The notes beneath the pieces are model-generated. The model was not told where the DNA came from. It did no database searches and was given only the letters and a program-made list of their open reading frames with translations. A stretch of DNA of 16,986 nucleotides from CAMYLR01 sp039588915 (GTDB lineage Bacteria > Gemmatimonadota > Gemmatimonadetes > JACCXV01 > JAHWKZ01). The stretch's first letter is position 1. Each line of letters begins with the position of its first letter. The translations under genes and the position numbers were made by a program. The stretch lies in NCBI GenBank assembly GCA_039588915.1, contig JBDGYV010000061.1:1-16986 (forward strand). Reading direction: 5' to 3'. This document shows, one piece after another, positions 7,461-15,423 of this stretch.

Positions 7461-8651
7461 ATGACCGAAAGCCATCCAGCGCCTCAAATGAATGGTTGCG
7501 AGTTGACCATTCTGATGCCTTGCCTGAATGAGGCCGAAACGCTCGGAGTTTGCATCCAAAAAGCGAGTAACTACCTCACCAGTCGAGGGATCAAGGGTGA
7601 AGTACTGATCGCCGACAATGGCAGCACCGATGGATCGAGGGAGATCGCAAAAGATCTTGGAGCGCGGGTCATAGCCGTCGAGGAGCGAGGCTATGGCAAC
7701 GCGTTGATCGCTGGCATCAAGGAGGCTCAAGGCACGTATGTGATCATGGGAGATGCCGATGACAGTTACGACTTCGCCAATCTGGATCCCTTCGTGGACC
7801 GATTGAGATGCGGCTTCGACCTGGTTATGGGGAATCGCTTCAAGGGCGGTATCAAAAAGGGCGCCATGCCCTACTTGAATCGGTACCTCGGAAATCCGGT
7901 GCTGTCGTTTGTGGGTCGGCTCTTCTTCGGGAGCAGCTCCAGGGATTTTCACTGCGGGCTGAGAGGGTTTGACAAACAAGCGATTCAGCGATTGAAACTC
8001 AGCAGCGGGGGCATGGAGTTTGCGAGCGAGATGGTCGTGAAGGCAACGCTCCAAGGTTTTAGGATCAGCGAAGTGCCCACCACGCTATCGCCGGACGGCA
8101 GAAGCCGCCGGCCGCACTTGCGCCGATGGCGTGATGGCTGGCGGCACCTCCGATTCCTGCTTCTCTTCAGCCCTGAGTGGCTGTTTCTGTACCCAGGTCT
8201 TTTTCTTATGGGATCGGGGTTGGTGTCCATGGTTTTTCTTCTGCAACGACCAGTAGTTGTGGGCTCAGTTTCCTTCGACGTGAACACGCTCGTTTACAGC
8301 GCTGCCGCGATCGTCGGTGGTTTGCAGCTCATTGTGTTTGCACTGTTCGCGAAGATCTTTGCGATGAACGCCAACTTGTTGCCCGAGAACCGTGGCATTC
8401 GGCGCTTCCAGGGGGCCTTGCGGCTCGAGGCCGGGATCGTGGGAGGACTTTTGCTAGTTGCTCTCGGTTTGCTAGGGTCTGTCTCCGCAGTTCAATCATG
8501 GGGTCAGGCCTCATTCGGAACTCTGGACCCCCAGGCCTCCCTTCGAATCGTTGTTCCGTCCGCCACCGCGATCATTCTTGGAGTTCAAGTCGCCTCCTCC
8601 AGCTTTTTCCTGAGCGTGCTGAACCTTAGAGCTCCGGAGAAGGGGTTCTAA
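7461..8651 (+). CDS. Family 2 glycosyltransferase, polyprenyl-phosphate sugar synthase type
   Basis: A 396-residue enzyme predicted to move a sugar from a nucleotide donor to a polyprenyl (undecaprenyl) phosphate at the cytoplasmic face of the membrane. The GT-A domain is at about residues 14-232: LTILMPCLNEAETLG opens the fold, ADNGSTDGS (51-59) is the nucleotide-binding loop, and GDADDSYD (97-104) holds the DXD metal site. FHCGLRGF (163-170) and a basic stretch RSRRPHLRRWRDGWRH (214-229) precede four membrane segments at about 236-262, 275-299, 324-343 and 364-388. The layout resembles dolichol-phosphate glucose/mannose synthases and GtrB-like enzymes. I chose ATG 7461 with GAGG at 7449-7452; TTG 7455 is a weaker alternative. 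The gene ends nine bases before the sulfotransferase. Sugar identity cannot be read from sequence. Confidence 0.88.
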   Translation: MTESHPAPQMNGCELTILMPCLNEAETLGVCIQKASNYLTSRGIKGEVLIADNGSTDGSREIAKDLGARVIAVEERGYGNALIAGIKEAQGTYVIMGDADDSYDFANLDPFVDRLRCGFDLVMGNRFKGGIKKGAMPYLNRYLGNPVLSFVGRLFFGSSSRDFHCGLRGFDKQAIQRLKLSSGGMEFASEMVVKATLQGFRISEVPTTLSPDGRSRRPHLRRWRDGWRHLRFLLLFSPEWLFLYPGLFLMGSGLVSMVFLLQRPVVVGSVSFDVNTLVYSAAAIVGGLQLIVFALFAKIFAMNANLLPENRGIRRFQGALRLEAGIVGGLLLVALGLLGSVSAVQSWGQASFGTLDPQASLRIVVPSATAIILGVQVASSSFFLSVLNLRAPEKGF

Positions 8652-8660
8652 GGACCTCCA

Positions 8661-9593
8661 TTGAAAGAAAACGTGAACGAGATCGAAGTAATCTTTATAG
8701 CCGGCGCTGGGCGGAGCGGCAGCACGCTGCTAGAGCGAATGATGGGGCAGTCCCCCGGTATTCTTCCGGCTGGTGAACTGACGCACGTCTGGGAAAGAGG
8801 GTATGTGCTCGATCAGCTGTGCGGCTGTGGGGAGCCTTTCTCCGGTTGCCCCTTCTGGAGACGGGTTTCATCGGAAGCCTTTGGAGATCTCGTCCCGGCA
8901 ATCTCTTATTCCGAGATCGTTGCGCTTCGGGCTCACCTTTGCTCTTTACATCAGATCCCTCGGCTGCTGGATCCCCGGCTCCGTACTCGACGTTTCCGGT
9001 GTCGCTACGAGCGATACACCGGGTTGCTCGCCCGACTCTACAGATCGCTTCGGGATGTCTCCCAGAGCAGATTGATCGTGGATTCGTCCAAGTATCCGGC
9101 TGAAGCGTTTCTTCTTGCCTCGATGCCGAACGTGAAGGTCTCGATCGTACATTTGATTCGAAACAGCAATGCCGTGGCGTATGCGTGGCGCAAATGGAAA
9201 GAGAGACCCGAGATTCACTGGAAGAAGGCGTATATGCCCAGGCACAGCATCGTAAAGACTGCTATGGCTTGGAACATTTACAATGTTGTTATCGGATCGC
9301 TCGCCGGAAGAGTACCGTACGCACTTGTCAGATATGAGGATTTGGCGCTCCATCCCGTAGAAACACTCGCAAGATTATCCGAGGCCCTGAGCCTGGAGCT
9401 GGGGGATATGGATGTGAACGCGCTCATCCAATTGGATACTCAACACACCGTATCCGGGAATCCCATGCGTTTTGACACGGGTCGGGTCGCACTGCGATTA
9501 GACGAGGAATGGAGAACGAACTTCCCTCGAGGAAGCAAAGCGATGGTCAATACCTTGACCTTCCTCTTGCAGCGCCGATACGGCTATCTGTAA
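8661..9593 (+). CDS. Sulfotransferase family protein (PAPS-dependent)
   Basis: Predicted PAPS-dependent sulfotransferase of 310 residues; the acceptor is unknown. IFIAGAGRSGSTLLERMMG holds the 5'-phosphosulfate loop (GAGRSGST, 15-22). The 3'-phosphate site is suggested by LIVDSSKYPAEAF (138-150) and VHLIRNSNAVAYAWRK (163-178, with R167). VRYEDL (223-228) and SGNPMR (265-270) are further family motifs. A cysteine cluster CGCGEPFSGCPFW (54-66) follows the first helix, as in many bacterial members, and might bind metal or form a disulfide. The start is TTG 8661 with AGGA six bases before; GTG 8673 is an alternative. It lies between the GT2 and GtrA-like genes with short gaps, so it probably acts on their glycan or on another surface product. 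Base composition looks less GC-rich here than in the mnmA region. Confidence 0.87.
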   Translation: MKENVNEIEVIFIAGAGRSGSTLLERMMGQSPGILPAGELTHVWERGYVLDQLCGCGEPFSGCPFWRRVSSEAFGDLVPAISYSEIVALRAHLCSLHQIPRLLDPRLRTRRFRCRYERYTGLLARLYRSLRDVSQSRLIVDSSKYPAEAFLLASMPNVKVSIVHLIRNSNAVAYAWRKWKERPEIHWKKAYMPRHSIVKTAMAWNIYNVVIGSLAGRVPYALVRYEDLALHPVETLARLSEALSLELGDMDVNALIQLDTQHTVSGNPMRFDTGRVALRLDEEWRTNFPRGSKAMVNTLTFLLQRRYGYL

Positions 9594-9614
9594 GAATATC
9601 CAAAGAATGAGAAG

Positions 9615-10001
9615 ATGAAGCGAACCTTCGCAAGATACTGCGGTAGTTCCTTCGTGAGCCTGTGGGCCAATATCATCCTTACGTGGGGATTTCACGAGCT
9701 CGGTAACGTGCGACCGGAAGCGGCCTTCGCGCTGGCGATCGTGATCGTCTTCTTCCTTAACTTTGTGTTGTCCCGATACTTCGTTTACCGAGCGTCCTCG
9801 GGTCCGGCTGGGTGGCAGCTCCGAAGGTTTGCCCTGTCCGTGGTCGTGTTTCGAGTGTGCGAGTACGGCGCGTTTCTAGTGCTTCACGTGTGGGTCGGAG
9901 TGCCGTACTTGATCGCCGTCGGTTTAGTCTTGATGACTTCGTTCGTGATCAAGTTCTTCTTCTTCTCTAGACGTGTTTTCGTCGCCCGGTCCATGGGGTA
10001 A
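9615..10001 (+). CDS. GtrA-family membrane protein (putative lipid-linked sugar flippase)
   Basis: A 128-residue protein with four membrane segments at about 8-28, 36-56, 73-93 and 97-117, the standard GtrA size and layout. NFVLSRYFVYR (49-59) after segment 2 and VIKFFFFSRRVF (111-122) after segment 4 are the conserved half-repeat motifs of the family. GtrA proteins are thought to move polyprenyl-phosphate sugars across the inner membrane. Its place 21 bases after the sulfotransferase and one gene after the GT2 enzyme matches the usual GtrA/GtrB pairing. The ribosome site is weak (GAGAAG next to the ATG), so coupling to the upstream gene is likely. It is the last plus-strand gene before the convergent minus-strand operon. 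Confidence 0.85.
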   Translation: MKRTFARYCGSSFVSLWANIILTWGFHELGNVRPEAAFALAIVIVFFLNFVLSRYFVYRASSGPAGWQLRRFALSVVVFRVCEYGAFLVLHVWVGVPYLIAVGLVLMTSFVIKFFFFSRRVFVARSMG

Positions 10002-10070
10002 CGCGGCGAGCTTGAACGTCTATTTGTTGTGAGTGACTCGATACGGTGCAAAAAGGCGAGGACTCTATGG

Positions 10071-10096
10071 AAAGGGTTCAAAGAATGACACCCTTT
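10071..10096. repeat. Inverted repeat between convergent genes
   Basis: AAAGGGT (10071-10077) and ACCCTTT (10090-10096) form a perfect seven-base stem with a twelve-base loop, and the right arm overlaps the stop codon of the minus-strand glycosyltransferase. The position, between two converging operons, suits a two-way transcription end. But the stem is short and not GC-rich and no T run follows on either strand, so its role is unproven. Confidence 0.3.
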
Positions 10097-12179
10097 AGTC
10101 TAGATCCGACTTGACGCGATATAGCGAGTATACATTATCGACACGGATCGGAGCTGCTGGCAGGTAGCGGCTTGGGATTTGGTTGACCAGCGTGAGGCAG
10201 CGGGTGCGAAACTCCTGCCATCGTCGCCACTGAATCAGGTGCAGATCGAGACCGCCGTCGGAGAAATAGGCGAGCGCTCCGTTGTTCAGGACAACATGAG
10301 TGATGTCCGTTTCCTCGAGGCACTCATCCTCGTCGAGTCTTGACGAGAGCAAAGCCCAGTTTCTCGACATGTTATCTTGGAGCACATCGCGCTCGAAATA
10401 GTAACCTCGAGCTTCGAACAGCAAGAGCACTCGGCTCTCGCTAGACAATTCCGAGTTCAAAAGGTCGACGAGTTCCACGTGCTCTTTGACAAACATGTGG
10501 GTTTCCAGGAACTGCTTTTTCGAGGCTGCTCCGATGAAATAGCCGACCGCGTCAACTTCTCTCATCCAAAAGTAAATGGAGAACGCCGTAGGAATTAGGG
10601 TGGCGGTGACCATTGGGATCAGGATCAAGAAACTCCTATTACGGTCGATTACGTAGGAGGTTGCGAGGAAGATCGCGTGCAGGGCGACGATCGTCAGTGG
10701 CACGAGCGATGGCACCAGATACCGAAGGTTGGAGTGTGGGAAAGGAACAAGGAGGAATACAAGACTCAATACGGCCGGGAGCATCAACCACCACATCGCC
10801 CTGTTCCGGATAAAAGCGAAGCCAAGAGGTAGGGCCAGAAGAATCGGGTTGGAGAAGTAGAGCCTCCCCTCGACCTCGATGGTCAGCAGACCTGGATTCA
10901 GGAACGCGTCACGCAGATTGAGGGATTTCCTAAGGTCCCATACCCAGTCAAAAATGTTCGGGTCGATTGATGCTGGTACGTAATGACTGCCGAAGAGCGG
11001 AACGAGCCAAGGCGGAAGGATTCTTGGGGAGAGAAGTGGGTAAGTGGGGGCTCCCAGTAGAAGCCAGTTCTTTAGCAGCCACGGCGAAGCGGCAAGGCCC
11101 GTTAGGAGGCCAAAAAGAAGACAGTGCTTTAGCACACGTGGGGGCGCGGGATCCAACGAGCGTGCCGTCCAGAAAACTAAAGGCGCAAGGCCGAGCATGT
11201 ACGTAGCAGCTTGGAACTTGATCCCGAAGGCGAATCCCAAGAGGAGCGCAGCCATCAGAAAGTGAGCTCGACTCGCGGAGCCCAAAAGCACGAGCAGCAA
11301 CGCGTAGTGGGCTAGGAACAGGAAGAACGCCAGGGTTAGGTCCACGCGGGGTGTGATGGCCACTAGGAGAATCGTTGTCGTGCCCCACAAACTGGCCAGT
11401 GAAACGGCGGCTGTTTCCTGGGCCAGGAAGCGCGAGCAAAAGGCGAACACCGCTACGGCGAGGAGCAGCGTCATCGCGGCGCTCAACAAGGCCGGGGCGG
11501 ACATGCTCTGCGCTGCCAACAAGAGAAGGTAGAGAGAGTGCACCAGGCCGGTTCGGGTCACATGGAGGTTGTCCTCGGGAACATGTACACGGCCAGCGGC
11601 AAGGAAGTCGGAAGGGACTTTGATGTGATACATCAGGGTGTCCCAGTCAGTGGGTGGAGCTGCCGCGTAGAGAAGGAGAAACCCGGCGACCGCCGAGAAC
11701 ACCACAAGCCCAAACACCATCAGCGGGTTACGATCTGCTTCGAGCAAGCCGCGACCCGCTTCGAGAGCCACGCGCCGGCTGTCCTGAAGGTCGCGTCTTA
11801 AAGCTGCTGCCAGAGCGATCATCAGTAGCCACAGAATCCACGGCCGCGATCCAATCGTGAGGCTGAGCGTGAGCGTTAGCGTGGCGACGCCGCCGGCTCC
11901 AACAGCGGTGGAGAACAGAAGTGCCTCGAGTGGCCGATCGAAGCCGACCCGACACGCCGCGAGCGCGCGTCGGCCGGCCGCCGCGCAGAGCATGAGGAGG
12001 AACAAGACGATCGCGACGTCAAAGAAGTGGTCGACCAGGAGCAGGGGACCCGTATAACGATCGCCCTGCCGAGTTACGTAGACGTGGGCTACGAGCAATC
12101 CGCCAGCTGCTAATAGTGCAAGGACTTGGTAGGGAATTGTTCGCGGAGAGCCGCGACGGCTCTTCGACGACGGTGTCAT
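10095..12179 (-). CDS. GT-C type integral membrane glycosyltransferase (ArnT/PMT-like)
   Basis: A 694-residue inner-membrane protein with about eleven to thirteen membrane segments over residues 15-540 and a C-terminal soluble part (about 560-694). PPTDWDTLMYHIKVPSDF (175-192) fits the first periplasmic loop of GT-C enzymes, with its catalytic Asp region. SPWLLKNWLLLGAPTYP (365-381) is the familiar P-W-L-x-N-W...G-P-x-Y-P motif of the GT39/ArnT/PMT group. Such enzymes take sugars from polyprenyl-phosphate carriers and add them to proteins, lipids or glycans on the periplasmic side. ATG 12179 overlaps the stop of the DUF362 gene at ATGA, so the two are coupled. It is the natural user of lipid-linked sugar made by the convergent GT2/GtrA-like genes, but that link is inferred. 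Confidence 0.8.
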   Translation of the reverse strand: MTPSSKSRRGSPRTIPYQVLALLAAGGLLVAHVYVTRQGDRYTGPLLLVDHFFDVAIVLFLLMLCAAAGRRALAACRVGFDRPLEALLFSTAVGAGGVATLTLTLSLTIGSRPWILWLLMIALAAALRRDLQDSRRVALEAGRGLLEADRNPLMVFGLVVFSAVAGFLLLYAAAPPTDWDTLMYHIKVPSDFLAAGRVHVPEDNLHVTRTGLVHSLYLLLLAAQSMSAPALLSAAMTLLLAVAVFAFCSRFLAQETAAVSLASLWGTTTILLVAITPRVDLTLAFFLFLAHYALLLVLLGSASRAHFLMAALLLGFAFGIKFQAATYMLGLAPLVFWTARSLDPAPPRVLKHCLLFGLLTGLAASPWLLKNWLLLGAPTYPLLSPRILPPWLVPLFGSHYVPASIDPNIFDWVWDLRKSLNLRDAFLNPGLLTIEVEGRLYFSNPILLALPLGFAFIRNRAMWWLMLPAVLSLVFLLVPFPHSNLRYLVPSLVPLTIVALHAIFLATSYVIDRNRSFLILIPMVTATLIPTAFSIYFWMREVDAVGYFIGAASKKQFLETHMFVKEHVELVDLLNSELSSESRVLLLFEARGYYFERDVLQDNMSRNWALLSSRLDEDECLEETDITHVVLNNGALAYFSDGGLDLHLIQWRRWQEFRTRCLTLVNQIPSRYLPAAPIRVDNVYSLYRVKSDLD

Positions 12180-13183
12180 CCGGCGGTGACTCGAGACGTC
12201 GCCTTGATCCCCTGAAAGTGTTCGAGAACCTGATAGTCCTGCTGGAGGCGATCCACCGGCTCCCCAATCTGCTCGATGACATCATCTCCTAGGTTGCCTA
12301 GAAAGGCATTGGCCTGCTCTAGATAACCGATCTTCCACGGATCGATGTTCATCAGTCGGGCGCAGGTCGCGTCAACCGCCACCGGATCGGCGCCAAAGAC
12401 CATGACGCCGCTGTGAATCGGTTCGCCCTGGATCGGGCCGTTGCCCTGCATCCCGACGATCCCGTCGACGATGTTGAACCGCGGCACGCCGATGCTGGCG
12501 TTGATGTCGAGGATACTGTCCCCGATGCCCGCCCAGTGGAGCAGGTTCTTGGGCCAGCCGTAGACGGATCCGGGGACGATCCCGAACAAGTTCTTCATCG
12601 ATAGCGTCACGCCGGCCCAGTGGTGCGTCTTCATCTTGGGGAGTGACACAAAGAGGTCGGCGTCGAGCACCGTTTCGGGCAGGTACAAGTGTCCCAGACC
12701 GGAGTAGTCGCTGTCGAGCGCCACGCGCCGCACCGCGTCGTGGTTGAGATCGATAAACGTCGCCCCGGTGTCGGCCAGCGCATCTCCGGTGCCCGATGCC
12801 GACAGCAGGTACTCGTTGTCGCGCCGGTGCCCGGGACCCTCGGCGACGATGACCTCGCGCGCTCCCAACCGCCGGAACGCTTCGATCGCAGCCACCAAGA
12901 CCGCGGGATGGGTGTTGATCACGCCTTGTGGATCGAACTCCACGAAGTTCGGCTTGAGCACCACCTTGCGATCGATGATGTCCAACCGGAAGAGCTTCAG
13001 ACCGGTGAGGATCGTCTCCTCGAGCGGACGCTCGTAACTGGCGGCAGGTATGATGGCGACTTGGGAGCGGGGCTGTTTGACGAATGCCGCCGGCTGCCAC
13101 CGCTCGCCCTGTTGGCAGCCCGGGAGCGAGGCGGCAACGATGGCGCCGCCAGCCGCCTTCAAGAACTCTCTACGATCGAGCAT
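12176..13183 (-). CDS. DUF362 domain protein with Tat signal
   Basis: 335 residues from ATG 13183. The N-terminus MLDRREFLKAAGGAIVAAS is a twin-arginine signal (R4, R5), so the protein is probably exported folded. LPGC at 20-23 could be a lipobox, giving a Tat lipoprotein anchored at C23. DUF362 motifs follow: VVLKPNF (K77), a THP motif, LPKMKTHH (about 182-188), MKNLFG (196-201) and DGIVGMQGNGP (240-250). The biochemical role of this family is not established; some members carry ferredoxin-type clusters, but no such cysteine set is present here. ATG 13216 would add 11 residues and lengthen the overlap with the upstream gene; I prefer 13183 because it places the RR motif normally. The start overlaps the squalene-repeat gene by 14 bases and the stop overlaps the glycosyltransferase start. 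Confidence 0.85.
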   Translation of the reverse strand: MLDRREFLKAAGGAIVAASLPGCQQGERWQPAAFVKQPRSQVAIIPAASYERPLEETILTGLKLFRLDIIDRKVVLKPNFVEFDPQGVINTHPAVLVAAIEAFRRLGAREVIVAEGPGHRRDNEYLLSASGTGDALADTGATFIDLNHDAVRRVALDSDYSGLGHLYLPETVLDADLFVSLPKMKTHHWAGVTLSMKNLFGIVPGSVYGWPKNLLHWAGIGDSILDINASIGVPRFNIVDGIVGMQGNGPIQGEPIHSGVMVFGADPVAVDATCARLMNIDPWKIGYLEQANAFLGNLGDDVIEQIGEPVDRLQQDYQVLEHFQGIKATSRVTAG

Positions 13184-14063
13184 GGGAGCCAAAAGCGAAC
13201 GGGTTGGTGGCGTCATCGAGGGCCATCGAGCTGAGCGCGATCGACCGCGTCTCCCCGTAGGCGACGACTTCGTTTAACCGCTCGACGAGCCGCTCCTCGA
13301 GCGCTTCCGTGGGCCGATTGTAGAGCCTGAAGCAGAGGATTGATAACGACAGCGCGAGGCCCGAGTGATTGTCGTCGAGCATCCGCTCCAGCGCTTCGAG
13401 GCTGGCCCCGATCTCCTCGCCGACCGGCGCGTCTTGAAGCGCGATTAGCGCCAGCGCCGTCGTGTCGGGGTAGGGCCAGAGGTCTTCGTCCAACACCCGC
13501 GAATTGCCGTAGTTCCAGCCGCCGCCGGGGCACGTGCGATCGAGAATCATCCGCTCGCCTTCGTCGATTCTGGCCGTGGTCCGAGGCGGTAGTCGGTGGC
13601 GAAGCGATTTGAGCGCGATCAGCGCGTACGCCGTTGGCTCGACCCAGCTGAACGTGTCAGGGAGCCACGGCCAACCGGTCAAGTCGGGGTCAAGCTCGAT
13701 GACATTGCGATCCGGGAAGAGTCGAAACAAAAGCTTGGTGTACCAGGGGTAGCTCCGCCCGCCTTGACCCAATAGCCATTCAGCACCCGCTAGCGCGGCG
13801 GTGCGGTCGATCTCGCTTAGCGCTAGCACTGCCAACGGCGTCGCCCAGCTTGTGAGATCGACGCTCGCCCATGGCGGCCACGCACCGTCGGATCGCTGGT
13901 GAGCGCCTAGCCACTCGGCTCCGCGCGACGCGGGAGCGGTGGACCCGGCGGCCAGGACCGCCAGCGCGGTGGCTTCGGTCTGGCTCTGCCCGGAGCCGTC
14001 GACGCTCCATCCGCCGTCGTCGTTCTGGGCTTCCAGCAGGGCGGTTCGCAGTAGGTCCGTCAT
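13170..14063 (-). CDS. Prenyltransferase/squalene-cyclase repeat protein
   Basis: 297 residues from ATG 14063, built of (alpha/alpha) repeats like those of squalene cyclases and prenyltransferase beta subunits. Repeats can be seen at EAQNDDGGWSVD (11-22), WLGAHQRSDGAWPPW (51-65), FSWVEPTAYALIALK (138-152) and CPGGGWNYGN (178-187), followed by PDTTALALIAL (199-209). It is about half the size of squalene-hopene cyclase, and I see no DXDD protonation motif, so cyclase activity is unlikely; a structural or ligand-binding toroid is possible. No signal peptide is visible, so it is likely cytoplasmic. The open frame extends upstream into mnmA to 14339, but that stretch is Arg/Pro/Gly-rich and unlike the family, so 14063 is used. 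It starts 59 bases after mnmA and overlaps the DUF362 gene. Confidence 0.78.
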   Translation of the reverse strand: MTDLLRTALLEAQNDDGGWSVDGSGQSQTEATALAVLAAGSTAPASRGAEWLGAHQRSDGAWPPWASVDLTSWATPLAVLALSEIDRTAALAGAEWLLGQGGRSYPWYTKLLFRLFPDRNVIELDPDLTGWPWLPDTFSWVEPTAYALIALKSLRHRLPPRTTARIDEGERMILDRTCPGGGWNYGNSRVLDEDLWPYPDTTALALIALQDAPVGEEIGASLEALERMLDDNHSGLALSLSILCFRLYNRPTEALEERLVERLNEVVAYGETRSIALSSMALDDATNPFAFGSHARS

Positions 14064-14122
14064 GTCACCCGGTGTTGGTTGTCGGCTTGACCCCGAGTCC
14101 AGTTTGCAAGTTCGAAGCCAGC

Positions 14123-15250
14123 CTACGCCAGTGCGTGCGCGATCGTCCCTCCGCCAAGCAGCCGCTCGCCGGCGTAAAAGACGGCCGACTGGCCGGGTGC
14201 CACCGACCGCTGCGGGTGCTCGAAACGGATCTCGGCCCGGCGGCCAGGCAGCGGCGTGATCTCGGCCTGCGCCGGTTCGGACCGGTAGCGGATCTGAACC
14301 TGGGCCTGGAAAGCGCCCGTCGCTGGCTTGCCAAGCCAACTCGTCTCCTCGGTCTCGAGCCCGCTCTCGTACAGCTCATCCTCGGTCCCGACGACCAGCG
14401 TGTTCGATCGCTCGATCGCGGTGACGTAGAGCGGCTCCGATGCGGTCACGCCAAGCCCGCGCCGCTGACCAACGGTGTAGAACCCGCTCCCGGCGTGTGT
14501 GCCGACCCGCTCACCACCTGCGATCCGGATGGCGCCCGGAGCGAAGCGATCGTTCGTTGCAACTTCGGGATGGGCTTTCTGGTAGCGCTCGAGAAAACCC
14601 CGCAAGTCACCGTCGGGGATAAAGCAGATGTCTTGACTCTCAGGCTTTCCCGCGGTCGCCAACCCAAGCGCTTCGGCCCGTGTTCGGACCTCGTCCTTGG
14701 TGAGCTGGCCGAGCGGAAAGAACGCCCGCTCGAGGAGCTGCGAAGATAAACCCCACAGATAAAAGGTCTGGTCCTTGGTCCGGTCGGTCGGACGTCGGAG
14801 TTCGACACCGCCGTGCGCGGTCCGAACCGCTCGCGCGTAGTGACCGGTGGCCACGCCGAGCGCCCCGAGCAACCGGGCTTTGCGCCAGAGGCCGGGGAAG
14901 CGCACCAACCGGTTGCATCGGACGCACGGATTGGGGGTCCGGCCGACTGCGTACTCGGCCACGAAGGGGTCCATGACGGCTTTGCGGAACGGGCCCTCGA
15001 AGTCGAGCACATGGTGGACAATCCCGAGCGTGCGCGCCACCTCGCGCGCATCCTCGATTGCCACCAACGAGCAGCATGCCGCGTCGGCGTACTCTTCGGG
15101 TACTTGGCTGTAGCAGAAGTTCTTCATCGTGATCCCGATGACGTCGAGTTCGCGTTCGACCAGCATCGACGCCGCCACGCTCGAATCGACCCCACCGCTC
15201 ATCGCGACCACCACGCGTGTGCCGGGCTTGAGATCTCTCCAGGTGTCCAT
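14123..15250 (-). CDS. mnmA: MnmA, tRNA-specific 2-thiouridylase
   Basis: Cytoplasmic enzyme that adenylates and thiolates U34 of Lys, Glu and Gln tRNAs to 2-thiouridine. 375 residues, the usual length. The PP-loop SGGVDSS is at 18-24. The active-site region GRTPNPCVRCN gives C109 and C112, and SQDICFIPDG gives C209, the partner cysteine. GHYAR (136-140) and FYTVGQRRGLG in the central domain are standard, followed by the C-terminal beta-barrel. An extra cysteine group (C46, C59, C60) lies in the segment after the PP-loop domain strand. The CxxC form of the first cysteine site differs from the DxxC form of E. coli. ATG 15250 is chosen over TTG 15259. It is first in a minus-strand run with the squalene-repeat, DUF362 and GT-C genes, though functional linkage is not expected. 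Confidence 0.96.
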   Translation of the reverse strand: MDTWRDLKPGTRVVVAMSGGVDSSVAASMLVERELDVIGITMKNFCYSQVPEEYADAACCSLVAIEDAREVARTLGIVHHVLDFEGPFRKAVMDPFVAEYAVGRTPNPCVRCNRLVRFPGLWRKARLLGALGVATGHYARAVRTAHGGVELRRPTDRTKDQTFYLWGLSSQLLERAFFPLGQLTKDEVRTRAEALGLATAGKPESQDICFIPDGDLRGFLERYQKAHPEVATNDRFAPGAIRIAGGERVGTHAGSGFYTVGQRRGLGVTASEPLYVTAIERSNTLVVGTEDELYESGLETEETSWLGKPATGAFQAQVQIRYRSEPAQAEITPLPGRRAEIRFEHPQRSVAPGQSAVFYAGERLLGGGTIAHALA

Positions 15251-15423
15251 CGGGCTCAAACCTACCGTTGCCCCCTATCGGTCGCATCGGTGAAGCCGGT
15301 TCTCACGCTGGAGGGCGGTGAACCTGTCGACCCAGATGTGGCAACTTCTTTCACACTCATGGCAAGATAATGCACACTGAACTGTAAAGTTTTTCCACAA
15401 ATTGAAAATCATTACCATAACTC

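Noticed and set aside
10071..10096. Rho-independent terminator between the convergent operons
   Set aside because: The inverted repeat is real but short, not GC-rich and without a T run on either strand; kept only as a repeat.
12372..13100. 242-codon minus-strand frame inside the DUF362 gene
   Set aside because: Arg/His-rich out-of-frame shadow; the DUF362 frame holds clear conserved motifs over the same bases.
14064..14339. 92-residue N-terminal extension of the squalene-repeat protein
   Set aside because: It runs through the 3' end of mnmA in another frame and is low-complexity Arg/Ala/Gly/Pro; the repeat fold begins right after ATG 14063.
13871..14749. 292-codon open frame on the plus strand
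   Set aside because: It lies opposite mnmA and the squalene-repeat gene, is rich in Arg, Pro and Gly, and matches no family; typical antisense shadow in GC-rich DNA.
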